Shown: positions 1 to 9,069 of the stretch, in pieces
How positions within the stretch are numbered: the stretch's first letter is position 1
Layout: each line of letters starts with the position of its first letter
Assembly: GCA_018003015.1 (NCBI GenBank)
Contig: JAGNEZ010000026.1
Coordinates: 1-64,000 of the forward strand
DNA from: Phycisphaerae bacterium
GTDB taxonomy: Bacteria > Planctomycetota > Phycisphaerae > UBA1845 > PWPN01
Direction of reading: 5' to 3'
DNA: 64,000 nt
The notes under the pieces: model-generated
What the model was told of the DNA's origin: nothing
Seen by the model: the letters and a program-made list of their open reading frames with translations, nothing else
Databases searched by the model: none
Made by a program: the position numbers and the translations under genes

Positions 1-1122
1 CGTCCCCGCGCGGTCGGGCTTGGTGATGAGCTTGGCTCGCTCGGCCACCGCCGGCAAGGGCTGGTGCTTGTAGCCGCCGGGCGAGTTCTGATACCAGTAG
101 TAGACCACGGCGTAATCGACCCAGCCGCCACCCTTCGCGATGGCTTCTTCCCACTTCGGGCCGAACTTCTTGTTGCCAAACATCTGCTTCTCCTGGCTCC
201 AGTTCAAGTGCCAGCGGATCGACTTGTTGAAACGGATCGGCTGATGATCGTGAAACCGGTAAATCGAAAGCATGCAGGGCAGATCGCCTTTGACCAGCGT
301 CATGCCTGCCCGCAAACCGGTGAACGGCTGCTGAAAGCCCCAACTGAAGGTGAACGAGTCTTCGCTGCCCAGATAGTCCACCCGACGCGGCTGGCCGTCA
401 ATGTCCACCTCATTGTTGGCCTCCATAACCGCCGAAAAACGCTGGAAAACCGGTTCGTCCGTCACTACGCTGAACTGGCGGCCAATGATGTGCCCCGAAC
501 CCTCGGTCTCGAAGAACACCGGGTCGGCGGTTGTCGTCATCTGGAAACACCTCCGGCTGTAGGTCGCGTGAAAATAGCCGAGCCGGTCATCCCATTCCGG
601 CAGACTCTCCCACTCGAGATAACTGTAGCTGGACAGGTGCTTGTCCGTGTCGTTGCGGAGAAATACGCGGGCACGGGACTTGAATGGCATCTGGAAGTAA
701 CAGTTGTAGCTCCACGGGGCGCACTCGATGAACAGACATGAGAAATCGCGGCCGCTCCCGTTGCACCCGTCGCCGAAGAAGTCGGCCAGCGGGCACTGGA
801 CCGCCGGCTCCTTGGCGTCGTCAAACCAGACCTCGAGCACCACGCCCCGGGCGGCAAGATCCTTGGGTTGATGGCGGGTGATGTGAATGTGGCGGATGAC
901 GCCCGGCCCCTTCAGGTCGGCCAGAGGCATGCTCTTGTTGGCGTCCAGCCTGGGCAGGTCACTGTAGCGGTCCAGGTTCCAGCCGCCGTTGGCAAAGCCG
1001 GTCTGCACATCGGTGCGGATGATGGCCAGATCCGGCGGGGCGGCAGAGACCGGAACTGCCGCCGGCAGCAGCCACGTCGTCATGCCAATCCCACCCACGA
1101 GCCAAAATGTGATCCGATGCAT
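1..1122 (-). CDS. DUF2961 / GH172-type secreted glycosidase, C-terminus beyond window
   Basis: An uninterrupted minus-strand frame starts at ATG 1120-1122 and is open to the left edge (374 codons), so the gene is partial at its 3' end. Residues 1-27 form a signal peptide (hydrophobic stretch, then an AxA-type site before APPDLAI), placing the enzyme outside the cytoplasm. The body has the DUF2961 look: an N-terminal jelly-roll with GPGVIRHIHIT, GDGCNGSGRDFSC and the EGSGHIIG stretch near residue 205. DUF2961 founded glycoside hydrolase family 172, which acts on fructan or arabinan sugars through two glutamates; I cannot assign those here. It is divergent from the M16 pair with a 315-bp spacer. 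Confidence 0.8.
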   Translation of the reverse strand, partial: MHRITFWLVGGIGMTTWLLPAAVPVSAAPPDLAIIRTDVQTGFANGGWNLDRYSDLPRLDANKSMPLADLKGPGVIRHIHITRHQPKDLAARGVVLEVWFDDAKEPAVQCPLADFFGDGCNGSGRDFSCLFIECAPWSYNCYFQMPFKSRARVFLRNDTDKHLSSYSYLEWESLPEWDDRLGYFHATYSRRCFQMTTTADPVFFETEGSGHIIGRQFSVVTDEPVFQRFSAVMEANNEVDIDGQPRRVDYLGSEDSFTFSWGFQQPFTGLRAGMTLVKGDLPCMLSIYRFHDHQPIRFNKSIRWHLNWSQEKQMFGNKKFGPKWEEAIAKGGGWVDYAVVYYWYQNSPGGYKHQPLPAVAERAKLITKPDRAGT

Positions 1123-1437
1123 CTGTAACCCCTTTCCTTGATGTACCATGGAGAAGCAAGAGACGGCAGCTACTGTACACGCGCAGACCGAACTGGGGAA
1201 GCAGCCGCCTCCGCCCGCTGCACCCTTCGCGGTGGGAATAATCGGCCTCCGTCCGGCACCGGGATAGAACCCACCACCAGCCTCCACGCCCCGTCATGAA
1301 CCGCGGCTCGAGGCCCCGCCGCTCCCACCACTCCTCGCTCCACACTCACTTCCCGATGTTGTCCCGGACCCTATCAGGGTTGACAGTCCCGGTTCAGAGA
1401 GTTACTCCTAGCAACCATGTGCAGCAATCACCTTACC
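1123..1437. promoter_or_regulatory. Divergent intergenic region, one weak promoter candidate
   Basis: This is the spacer between the divergent GH172-like and M16 genes. On the plus strand a perfect -35 word TTGACA lies at 1380-1385, but the matching -10 position (TACTCC at 1403-1408) is poor, so the promoter call is weak. Nothing else is recognised here. Confidence 0.25.
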
Positions 1438-2973
1438 ATGAAGCGTACCGTCAGCGGCCTGGTTCTGGTCCTCGCTTTCAGTTGTCCATCCCAGGCTCAG
1501 GAAGTGCCCGCGGTCGAAAAGTCCCTCTCCAACGGTATGCGCGTGCTCATGGTCGAACGGCATACCGAGCCCACCATCGCCGGCGGGTGGGTCGCCCACG
1601 TCGGCAGCTCGAATGAGCGACCGGGAATCACCGGTATTGCCCACTTGTTCGAGCACATGATGTTCAAGGGCAGCACCACGATCGGAACCAAGGACAATGC
1701 CAAGGACCAGGAGATCATCGCCAGCCAGGAGGTGCTTCGCGACCAGATGCGCGAGGAAGAGGCCAGAATGCGGGCCGCCCTCCGCCGTGGCCACATCGAC
1801 GACATGCTCAAACCGGAAAACGCCACGCCCCGTTGGCGCGAACTGAAGAAACAGTTCGATGAGCTCATCACCCAGCAGCGCGCTAACATGGTCAAGGACG
1901 AGTTCGATCTGGTATACACCGCGGCCGGCGGCAGCCACCTCAACGCCTTCACATCCAACGATCAGACGGCCTACTTCGTCACCGTCCCGGCCAATAAACT
2001 CGAACTCTGGATGTGGATGGAGTCCGACCGCCTGCTCAACCACGTCTTCCGCGAGTTCTACTCCGAACGCGATGTGGTCCAGGAAGAACGCCGCCTCGGC
2101 GTCGACTCCACCCCCCTCGGCAAGGCCGGCGAGGCGTTCGAGGCCCTGGCTTGGGGCGGCCATCCATACGCCTGGCCCGTCGTGGGCTGGCCGTCGGATC
2201 TGCCCGCCATCACCAAGGCCCAGGCGGACGAGTTCTTCGCCATCTACTACGCCCCACAGAACATCACCCTCGTCCTCGTCGGCGATCTCAAGCCCGACGC
2301 CGTCATCCCCCTGGCCGAGCGCTACTTCGGCCGGATCTCCCGCGGTAGCATCGACCCGCCAGAAGTGATCACCGCGGATCCCCGCCACCCAATCGAGCGA
2401 AGAATGAACGCCCAGGTCGACGCCAACCCCCAAGTCTGGATCGCCTGGCAAACCGTCGCCTCCGCTCACCGCGACGCCTACCCCCTGGCCGTGCTCTGCG
2501 GCTTGCTCGAAGGACGAACCGGCCGCCTGCACAAGGCCCTGGTACTCAAGGACCAAATCGCCACCTCCGTCTCCGCCGCCGATGACTGCCGCAAGTGGGC
2601 CGGCAGCTTCGCCATCAGCGCTGAAGCCCGCGAGCCGCACACACCGGCAAAATGCGAGCAGGCCGTCTACACCGTACTCGATCGCCTCGCCCGCGACGAC
2701 GTGCCCGCCGAAGAACTCCAGAAGGTCAAAAACCAGTTCGCCGCACGCGAGTACCGCAAGCTCGCCAATAACTACGCCATCTTCATGCAGCTCATCCACT
2801 ACGACGGACAGGGTAACTGGCGCGAGATCAACGAGGCCGGCCCTAAACTCCAGGCGGTCACCGCGGCCGACGTCCGACGCGTGGTCAACCGGTACTTCAC
2901 CCCCGAGAACCGGGCCGTGGCCTTGCTCACCCGCAAGCCGCCCGCAGTCCCGCCAAGCCCCACCGAACAGTAA
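1438..2973 (+). CDS. M16 family zinc peptidase, catalytic subunit
   Basis: Insulinase/pitrilysin-type metallopeptidase of about 511 residues, exported. The start at 1438 is chosen because it gives a clean signal peptide (MKRTVSGLVLVLAF...SQAQ); an ATG at 1417 would add seven polar residues. The inverted zinc site HxxEH is present as HLFEH near residues 69-73. The third ligand is probably a Glu in the ERDVVQEERR segment about 75 residues later. Two M16 half-domains are visible. It lies 36 bp before a second M16 gene lacking the zinc site, the usual active/inactive pair that forms a heterodimer, probably in the periplasm. No good Shine-Dalgarno precedes either start. Confidence 0.9.
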   Translation: MKRTVSGLVLVLAFSCPSQAQEVPAVEKSLSNGMRVLMVERHTEPTIAGGWVAHVGSSNERPGITGIAHLFEHMMFKGSTTIGTKDNAKDQEIIASQEVLRDQMREEEARMRAALRRGHIDDMLKPENATPRWRELKKQFDELITQQRANMVKDEFDLVYTAAGGSHLNAFTSNDQTAYFVTVPANKLELWMWMESDRLLNHVFREFYSERDVVQEERRLGVDSTPLGKAGEAFEALAWGGHPYAWPVVGWPSDLPAITKAQADEFFAIYYAPQNITLVLVGDLKPDAVIPLAERYFGRISRGSIDPPEVITADPRHPIERRMNAQVDANPQVWIAWQTVASAHRDAYPLAVLCGLLEGRTGRLHKALVLKDQIATSVSAADDCRKWAGSFAISAEAREPHTPAKCEQAVYTVLDRLARDDVPAEELQKVKNQFAAREYRKLANNYAIFMQLIHYDGQGNWREINEAGPKLQAVTAADVRRVVNRYFTPENRAVALLTRKPPAVPPSPTEQ

Positions 2974-3009
2974 AAGGAGTTAAAAGGCTCTTCCCGTGAG
3001 GTATGAACC

Positions 3010-4521
3010 ATGATCCAGCCACACCGCAATGCACACTTGCTGGCCAGCGGCCTTACCCTGATGGCCGTGGGATGCAGCACCGCCGTGACCAGGATAACCA
3101 TCCCCAACCGCCCGGAGAAGCTCACCTATCCGCCGCTGGTCTATCATCCGCCGACTCCCGCCGACTACCGCGTGCCACTCGCCGCAGGACCGGTCGCCTA
3201 CCTGGTACCCGACCGCTCACGCCCCCTGATCACCGTGCAGGTGCTCGTCCGCGCTCCAGCCTACGCCGTCCCCGCCGGCAAAGAGCCCCTGAACTCCCTC
3301 CTCGCCGATCTGCTCACCCAGGGCGGTACCCAATCCCAAACCGCCGAACAACTCGAGGAACGCCTCGAGTTCCTGGCCGCCGAACTCGGCGTGCACGCAT
3401 CCCATACCGAAATGTCCGCCCGCCTGAATATCCTCACCAAAGACTTCGACCAGGGCCTGGCCATCCTCCGACAAATCCTCACTACCCCGCGATTCCAGGA
3501 GGACCGGCTCAACCTCCTCAAACAGCAGGAACTGCAAGCCATGCGCGAACGCAACGACGCCTCGGCCGGTATCGAGCAACGCGAACGCGGCTTCCTGGCA
3601 TTCGGCGAGTCGTTCTTCACCAACCGCCACGCCACCGCAGCCTCCCTCCAGTCCGTGACCCGCGACGACCTCGTAGCATTCCATCGTCAGTTCTTCCACC
3701 CCGCCAACATGGTCCTCGCGGTCAGCGGCGACTTCGACCGCGCCGAGATGATCAGGAAACTCGACACCTTCCTCAGTGACTGGCCCATCACCGGCAAAAC
3801 CGCACCACCCTGTCCTACCGACGCGACCTTCGCTGCCCCAGGTGTCTACCTGGTCAACAAACCCGAGGTCAACCAGGGCCGCGTCGGCGTCCTCCTGCCC
3901 GGCATCCGGCGCGATAACCCCGACTACTACGCCGTGACCGTGATGAACGACATCCTCGGCGGCGGAGGATTCACCTCGCGGATCATGAAGCGAGTTCGAT
4001 CCGATGAGGGACTGGCCTACTCCGCGGGCTCGCACTTCCCGGCAGGAGTACACTACCCGCTCTTCTTCGCCGCCGGATTCCAGACCAAGGCCCGGACCGT
4101 CGCCTTCGCTACCTCCATCGTCCTGACCGAAATGAAACGCATCGCCGCCGAACCGGTCAGCGATCAGGAGTTGCATACTTCCAAGCGATCCTTCATCGAC
4201 GTCTTCCCGAACAACTTCGTCACCGCCGATCAGATCGCCGCCACCTTCGCCAACGACGAGTTCACCGGACGCTACGCCTCCGATCCCGATTACTGGAAGA
4301 ACTACCGCGCAAAAATCGACGCCCTGACCAAGACCGACATCCAACGCGTGGCCGGTCAGTACCTCACACCCGAAAAGGTGGTCATCCTCGTTGTCGGCCC
4401 AAGGGAGGAGATACTCAAGGGACACCCCGACCATCCGGTCACCCTCCAGTCGCTCTCCCCCGGCTCGCTCAAGGACCTGCCGCTCCGCGATCCGCTGACC
4501 CTGAAGCCCATGACCAGGTAG
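3010..4521 (+). CDS. M16 family peptidase, non-catalytic lipoprotein partner
   Basis: 503 residues. The N-terminus is a lipoprotein signal (hydrophobic run ending AVGC near residue 22), so the protein is probably membrane-anchored. Where the active partner has HLFEH this protein reads LADLLTQGG, so zinc cannot bind and it should be inactive. The C-terminal half keeps the substrate-grip signature GGGFTSRIMKRVR followed by GLAYS, with the conserved Arg and Tyr of M16 partner subunits. GAGG lies about 9 bases upstream of ATG 3010. The 36-bp gap to the catalytic subunit implies one operon and a heterodimer. Confidence 0.87.
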   Translation: MIQPHRNAHLLASGLTLMAVGCSTAVTRITIPNRPEKLTYPPLVYHPPTPADYRVPLAAGPVAYLVPDRSRPLITVQVLVRAPAYAVPAGKEPLNSLLADLLTQGGTQSQTAEQLEERLEFLAAELGVHASHTEMSARLNILTKDFDQGLAILRQILTTPRFQEDRLNLLKQQELQAMRERNDASAGIEQRERGFLAFGESFFTNRHATAASLQSVTRDDLVAFHRQFFHPANMVLAVSGDFDRAEMIRKLDTFLSDWPITGKTAPPCPTDATFAAPGVYLVNKPEVNQGRVGVLLPGIRRDNPDYYAVTVMNDILGGGGFTSRIMKRVRSDEGLAYSAGSHFPAGVHYPLFFAAGFQTKARTVAFATSIVLTEMKRIAAEPVSDQELHTSKRSFIDVFPNNFVTADQIAATFANDEFTGRYASDPDYWKNYRAKIDALTKTDIQRVAGQYLTPEKVVILVVGPREEILKGHPDHPVTLQSLSPGSLKDLPLRDPLTLKPMTR

Positions 4522-5041
4522 ATCGGCACCGGATACTCCTCCTGGTCCGCCACGAGGCGGCAATCGATACCCGCTCACGAGATCCAGGCCCGCCGCCATC
4601 CGCTATTCACCGGCCGCCGCCAGGCCCCTCCGGCGGTTCTTGCCCCCTCTCGCTGCGTGCGAACCGCCGCTGCCCCGCCTCCTTCCGGGACACGCGCAGT
4701 GTTCTTGCCACGGAGCCCGGCGCAGCCTCGCTGCCGATCAACCACCCACTCACCCTCAGGCTCAATCGCCCTCAAGACCGGCAGTGCTTGTGAATCTGGG
4801 TAACGGCGTTGGCTTCGTTTGGCGCTCCATGTCGCCGGTGAACGGCACTGCATACCCCCTGGCGCGGTCGGAAAGGCGGATTCCACCCTTGAAGCTGGCT
4901 TCGTTTCGTATCCCGGCAACGACAGGGGCAGGTAGACCCGCGATCGGAAAAGCTCACCCCTGCACCGGCCACGAACAGGGCCCTCGCCCGGGTCCGGCCC
5001 CGCCTGCCGGGACACCCGAACCTGACCCCCGAACCACCCGC
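4522..5041. other. 520-bp non-coding gap holding a dispersed repeat
   Basis: No convincing gene lies between the M16 partner stop and the convergent DUF362 gene. A small hairpin (CCGCC acga GGCGG) is near 4548. The main content is the repeat listed separately at 4809-4906. Apparent frames on both strands are arginine- and proline-rich and lack domain character. Confidence 0.6.
4809..4906 (-). repeat. Dispersed intergenic repeat, copy A
   Basis: On the minus strand this stretch holds two copies of the word AAACGAAGCCA, starting at 4906 and 4820 and so 86 bases apart. The second sits inside the 17-mer GCGCCAAACGAAGCCAA. The same 17-mer and the same two-word layout recur at 48676-48775. The sequence between the words differs, so this is a diverged repeat, not a recent duplication. 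Its function is unknown. Confidence 0.6.
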
Positions 5042-6256
5042 TCAGCTCCTTGGCAGCCTCTTCCCCCAACCACCCAGCTTGGACGAGATCATCGACAAAC
5101 CGAAGAAGACGATTCGAAGGACGGCCGCAAGAGGAGGACTCAGTCTCCGGATCGTGATCGCCTTGGACGGGCAGAGTTCCTGGCAACAGAAGCAGCGAAT
5201 GCAGCCCTTAAGATCGGCAGTGGGCTTGCCGGTATCCATCGTGATGACCTTCGCTGGACAATGCCTCGCACACAAGGCGCAACCGGTGCACGCGGCGCGG
5301 TGAAAGACCGGGCGAGCCTTGATCCACTGCGACAGCCGCCCGAGAAGTGCACTCTGCGACCAGGACACCGCAAGCATCTCGCCCATCGCCGGCATGTCAA
5401 ACCGCTCGACCCGGGCGTCATCAACACAACAACCGCGAAGCGTGACCTCGGCCAGGCCCGTCGGACAAAGACCTCGCTCCGCTGCAGCCTTCATCACCGG
5501 GACCTGCATCGGGTCGGCACCCACCAGGCTCAGAGCAACATAGTCCAGGGCAAAGGCGTCCTCACTCGCCAGGATCAGACCGAGATGCCGCGGATCGCCG
5601 GCCGACGGACCCGCACCCTCCATCCCAATCACGGCGTCCATCAGCGTCAGCTTCGGTCGGGCGGCCAGGTAGATGTCAATCAGCGCGTCCGCGAACGTGC
5701 CGTAGTCCGCCATCCGCATGTGGTACTCGATCTTGTCCGTACCCGCGATCGCGCCAAAAAGGTTCTTCACCGCTCCGGTGTACACCATCTGCCCGTGCGT
5801 CTTCAGCTTCGGCAGGTTGATCACCAGATCGGCCTGGGCAACGGCGGTGATCAGATGCACCCGCTTCAGCAGCTTGCCCGAAGGACTGGACACCTCCGTG
5901 TCCGTGAAATCATGGTTGAGAGTCAGGCCGGTGTCACGGGCTACCTGCTCCATGCCCGTCGCGGAATACACACTTTTGAGCAGGGTGGCGACAAACGGCC
6001 CGCCCGGACTGTCGGCCACGCTGACAACGCCGCCCGCTTCCTGGACCAGCCGGGCAACCGCCGCCACGACGGCCGGATGAGTCGTCGTCGCTTCAGTTGG
6101 GGCCCGAGCAGCCAAAAGGTTGGGCTTCAGCAGAACACGCATGCCCGGCTGCACAAACCGCGACATGCCGCCAAGGTACTCCACCGACCGCCGAACCGCC
6201 TCCTCGACCGCCAAGACGCCGTAACTCTCGCATCCGATGATCGAGACAACACTCAT
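5042..6256 (-). CDS. DUF362 protein with C-terminal 2[4Fe-4S] ferredoxin domain
   Basis: About 404 residues. The N-terminal 300 residues match the DUF362 fold (VLLKPNLL, INLPKLKTHGQMVYTGAVKNL), a family of iron-sulfur proteins of poorly known redox function. The C-terminus carries two clusters: CxxCxxCxxxCP in ACTGCALCARHCP, and CIRCFCCQELCP. A hydrophobic stretch (LAAVLRIVFFGLSMI) near the end may touch the membrane. The start is ambiguous: ATG 6256 gives MSVVSIIGCESYG, matching usual family starts, while ATG 6286 adds ten residues. The gene stands alone. Confidence 0.82.
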   Translation of the reverse strand: MSVVSIIGCESYGVLAVEEAVRRSVEYLGGMSRFVQPGMRVLLKPNLLAARAPTEATTTHPAVVAAVARLVQEAGGVVSVADSPGGPFVATLLKSVYSATGMEQVARDTGLTLNHDFTDTEVSSPSGKLLKRVHLITAVAQADLVINLPKLKTHGQMVYTGAVKNLFGAIAGTDKIEYHMRMADYGTFADALIDIYLAARPKLTLMDAVIGMEGAGPSAGDPRHLGLILASEDAFALDYVALSLVGADPMQVPVMKAAAERGLCPTGLAEVTLRGCCVDDARVERFDMPAMGEMLAVSWSQSALLGRLSQWIKARPVFHRAACTGCALCARHCPAKVITMDTGKPTADLKGCIRCFCCQELCPSKAITIRRLSPPLAAVLRIVFFGLSMISSKLGGWGKRLPRS

Positions 6257-6394
6257 GCCCGGGATTATCGCGGATGACAGACCCATATCCAGTCAGGCAG
6301 TCTTCCATCAATGGCGCAAAGACCAAAGGCCGGGGCCGACCTCATCGAACCCGGGAGCGGAGAACGAAGTGCCAAAAGCCGGCCACCGCTCCTC

Positions 6395-7030
6395 TTACTT
6401 CAGTTCTACATGCCAGTAGGCGTGGTCAAGGAACTGCTTCCAGGACCGGTAACGATGACTCGAGAGTTGCACGGTCAGAGCCGGCGACCGGCGAGGCTTG
6501 GCCGGCAGGACAATCAGCGTCATGCCCGCCTGAACCGGCGTCCGGCCGCCTTTCTTGACGTTGCACTGCAGGCAGCAGCAGACCAGATTGTCCCACGTCG
6601 CCCGGCCGTTCTGACTTCGGGGCACAACGTGGTCCAGACTCAGCTCGCTGGTGGGGAACTTGCGGCCGCAGTACTGGCAGCGATTGCCGTCCCGGGCAAA
6701 GATGTTCCGGCGGTTCAGCTTGACATCCTTGGCCGGCAACCGGTCGTACAACGTCAGCCGGATGATCCGGGGCACCGCCAGACTGAACCGGACCGTCCGC
6801 ACCCAGTCGTACTGGTGCGGCTCGAACCGCTCCTTCAGCTCGGACAACTCGCACCAACTCTCGAAATCGTAGGAGAGATAACGCCCGTCCTCGACGTGCA
6901 CCACCTCGGCCAGGTGGCGATAGAGGAGAGAAAATGCCCGCTTCGCGCTCGTGACGCGAATGGCCATATAGTGCCGGTTCAGAATCAGGACATGACAGTC
7001 AAGCCCTGCTCCCGGACCAAACACCTGCAT
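6395..7030 (-). CDS. HNH endonuclease family protein
   Basis: 211 residues. The C-terminal half has a complete HNH module: CQYC near residue 126, LDHVVPRSQNG, W-NLVCCCLQCN and KKGGRTP. The two CxxC pairs bind structural zinc and the DHV histidine is catalytic. The N-terminal half (VLILNRHY, RVTSAKRAFSLLY) matches the stand-alone HNH family common in bacteria whose role is unknown. The start at 7030 is preferred over an internal ATG at 6967 because family members include the LILNRHY segment. It is preceded by its own promoter candidate and is not part of a restriction system here. Confidence 0.87.
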   Translation of the reverse strand: MQVFGPGAGLDCHVLILNRHYMAIRVTSAKRAFSLLYRHLAEVVHVEDGRYLSYDFESWCELSELKERFEPHQYDWVRTVRFSLAVPRIIRLTLYDRLPAKDVKLNRRNIFARDGNRCQYCGRKFPTSELSLDHVVPRSQNGRATWDNLVCCCLQCNVKKGGRTPVQAGMTLIVLPAKPRRSPALTVQLSSHRYRSWKQFLDHAYWHVELK

Positions 7031-7149
7031 TGTTGCCGTCGCGGTGGGGAAAACTTCGCCCTCCTTACGACCGGACGGCCCGAAGCCAACCGGCCATCAA
7101 GGACCACGTTTCGACGTCCCGCGCCGACTTCACCAAGTCGTCCCATACC

Positions 7150-7178
7150 AGTATACCGGACCCTCAGGGGAGCCGCAA
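7150..7178 (-). promoter_or_regulatory. Sigma-70-like promoter for the HNH gene
   Basis: On the minus strand TTGCGG (7178-7173) and TATACT (7155-7150) are separated by exactly 17 bases. The -10 matches 5 of 6 consensus bases and the -35 matches 3 of 6. It would give a leader of about 110 bases before the HNH start. Confidence 0.4.
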
Positions 7179-7306
7179 CCGGCGGGCCGAAAAACTCGCC
7201 CGGCCCTTCCGGCCCCGACGAACCAGATAACATACCCCCACGCGCAAACGTGCACGCAGAAACACGCTTCCAGCGCCTGAGGCAACACCCTGGCCCCCCG
7301 CACAAG

Positions 7307-7873
7307 TCAGACCTCCTCGATTTCCTTGGCCTTGGCTGTAACCAGGCTGTCAATCTGCCCTTCGTATTTGGTCGTCAGCGTCTGGATGCTCTCCTTGGTC
7401 TTCTCGGCATCGTCCTCAGACATGGTCTTGGCCTTCTCCTCGGTGTCTATCTGGCGATTGGCGTCTCGACGCGTGTTGCGGATCGCAACCTTCTGGTTCT
7501 CACCCAGCTTACGCACCTGGGCGAGGAGCTTCTGCCGCCGTTCGCCCGACAGGGGCGGAACAGGCAGCCGGATGACCTTGCCGTCACTCATCGGCGTGAT
7601 GCCCAGCTCGGATGCCTGAATCGCCCGCTCGATGTCCTTGAGGACGCTCGGGTCATAGGGCTTGATCAGCAGCAGGTTGCCCTCGGGAACGGAGATGCTC
7701 GCCAGCTCACGCAGATCCATCGTCGAGCCGTACGATTCGACCGGAACCTTGAGGTGCTCCACCAGACCGGGAGAGGCACGCCCGGTGCGAATGGTCCGCA
7801 ACTCCTGGCGCAGGAAGTTGACCGCCTTGTCCATCAGCTCTTCACACTCAAACTCGATTTCGTCAGCAGGCAT
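7307..7873 (-). CDS. frr: Ribosome recycling factor
   Basis: 188 residues against about 185 for the family. It splits post-termination ribosomes together with EF-G. Family segments are clear: LRTIRTGRASPGLVEHLKVPVESYG, the PYDPSVLKDIERAI helix, and the C-terminal coiled coil starting RRQKLLAQVRKLGEN. Start ATG 7873 (MPADEIEFECEELMDKA) is chosen because homologues begin about five residues before this helix; the frame is open 31 codons further but without similarity. The 79-bp gap to the upstream UbiA-family gene on the same strand suggests co-transcription. The usual pyrH-tsf neighbours are absent. Confidence 0.95.
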   Translation of the reverse strand: MPADEIEFECEELMDKAVNFLRQELRTIRTGRASPGLVEHLKVPVESYGSTMDLRELASISVPEGNLLLIKPYDPSVLKDIERAIQASELGITPMSDGKVIRLPVPPLSGERRQKLLAQVRKLGENQKVAIRNTRRDANRQIDTEEKAKTMSEDDAEKTKESIQTLTTKYEGQIDSLVTAKAKEIEEV

Positions 7874-7952
7874 GCGTCTGGACTCCCTGACAGTTCCATC
7901 ATCCAAGAATCGATGACCGCCATTGTAAAGACGGGAACAACGACGGGCAATA

Positions 7953-8846
7953 TCAGAACACGCCAAAATCGCCGTAGAGAACGGCGGCCGTGGCCAGGCC
8001 CCACAGAATCACCGTGGCCAGGAAGGCCTTGTCCCGGATGAACAGCTCGGTGGGCCCGGTCACCTTGCCCAATTCGATGAGCATGGCGTATCGGAAAATG
8101 CCGTAGATGACCAGCGGAAGGGTGAATCCCAGATACTCCTTGCGAGTGTCGAACGTGGAGAGCGGCGGAGTGTGATCCTTGATGTAAAGCAGGAAGGTGA
8201 CGATGGCGATGCCGCCGGATGTGCTCAGCAGGTTGTTCAGCAGATCGGGTGTGTAGCGGACCAGGAGGGGCCGATGGCCGATGAGGTCATCACTGTCGCC
8301 GATCATGGCAATCTCGCAACGGCGCTTTCCAAAGCCCAGAAACAGGCAGAGCATGAACGTGCAAACCAGTAGCCAGAAGGACACCGGTACATCAATGGCA
8401 CAGGCCCCGGCAAGCGCTCGCAGCACGAAAAGAACGGCAATAACCAGAACGTCGAGCAGCATGCGGTGCTTCAGCACCAGGGAGTACGACATGGTCAGGG
8501 CCAGGTAGCCGCCCAGAACCCATCTGAACTGCGGTGGAAGAAACGCGCTGATCACCGCCGCGGCGGCCAGCAGGACGACAATCGTCACCCCGGCCGTGGG
8601 AAGCTTGACCGCACCGCTGGCAATCGGACGGTTCTTCTTGGTCGGATGGTGGGCGTCACGCTCGCGGTCAAGGATGTCGTTGAGGATGTACCCGGCCGAG
8701 GCCGCTAGGCAGAAGGCGACAAACGCGGCCAGCGACAGAGCCACCTGACGGCTGTCGCCCATCTGGTTGCCGAAAACCAGGGCGGCAAACACGAAGACGT
8801 TCTTCACCCAGTCCGCAGGTCGAAGCAGTCGCACGTAGGTCAGCAT
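7953..8846 (-). CDS. UbiA-family prenyltransferase, decaprenyl-phosphate phosphoribosyltransferase-like
   Basis: 297 residues with about eight or nine membrane segments. The first Asp-rich motif reads NDILDRERDAHHPTKKNRP; the HPTKKNRPIASG extension is typical of the DPPR-synthase branch (Rv3806c-type), which transfers phosphoribose to polyprenyl phosphate. The second Asp region is around IGDSDDLIGHRPLLVRY. In actinobacteria this feeds arabinan synthesis; no other arabinan gene is visible here, so the physiological product is open. ATG 8846 gives MLTYVRLLRPADWVKN, the usual family start; an upstream ATG at 8882 is less likely. Confidence 0.82.
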   Translation of the reverse strand: MLTYVRLLRPADWVKNVFVFAALVFGNQMGDSRQVALSLAAFVAFCLAASAGYILNDILDRERDAHHPTKKNRPIASGAVKLPTAGVTIVVLLAAAAVISAFLPPQFRWVLGGYLALTMSYSLVLKHRMLLDVLVIAVLFVLRALAGACAIDVPVSFWLLVCTFMLCLFLGFGKRRCEIAMIGDSDDLIGHRPLLVRYTPDLLNNLLSTSGGIAIVTFLLYIKDHTPPLSTFDTRKEYLGFTLPLVIYGIFRYAMLIELGKVTGPTELFIRDKAFLATVILWGLATAAVLYGDFGVF

Positions 8847-8885
8847 GGGGTGATAGTGTAGAATGGCAAACGCCGGATGCAACCG

Positions 8886-8929
8886 TAAAAAAGGACCGGG
8901 CCGGACTCCCCCAACAGTCGTCCGGCCCG
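8886..8929 (-). terminator. Intrinsic terminator downstream of flagellin
   Basis: On the minus strand a perfect 10-bp GC stem (8929-8920 with 8906-8897, CGGGCCGGAC pairing with GTCCGGCCCG) and a 13-base loop are followed by GTCC and a six-T run (8892-8887). It lies about 180 bases after the flagellin stop and just before the UbiA-family gene. Confidence 0.8.
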
Positions 8930-8933
8930 CGTA

Positions 8934-9029
8934 CCCCTATAGACCCCTCCGAAAAGCACCCCTGGTTGCTTACTTCCCCCTGCGTGTCCCCCTTGCCCCG
9001 ATCTCGCGTCGGGGCGGTCGTGTCCCCCC
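8934..9029 (-). other. G-run array in the flagellin 3' region
   Basis: Read on the minus strand, seven runs of four to six G occur in 96 bases (plus-strand C runs at 8934, 8944, 8959, 8976, 8988, 8996 and 9024). A small hairpin CCCCGA/TCGGGG (8996-9001 with 9009-9014) is embedded. The transcript could form G-quadruplexes between the flagellin stop and its terminator. Confidence 0.5.
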
Positions 9030-9069
9030 TGTCGGTCCCTCCGGAAAACCTCCGGCGCCCGCATGGAAT

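Noticed and set aside
4575-5186. 203-codon minus-strand frame in the first repeat gap
   Set aside because: Overlaps the DUF362 3' end and the dispersed repeat; Arg- and Pro-rich, no start signal and no domain.
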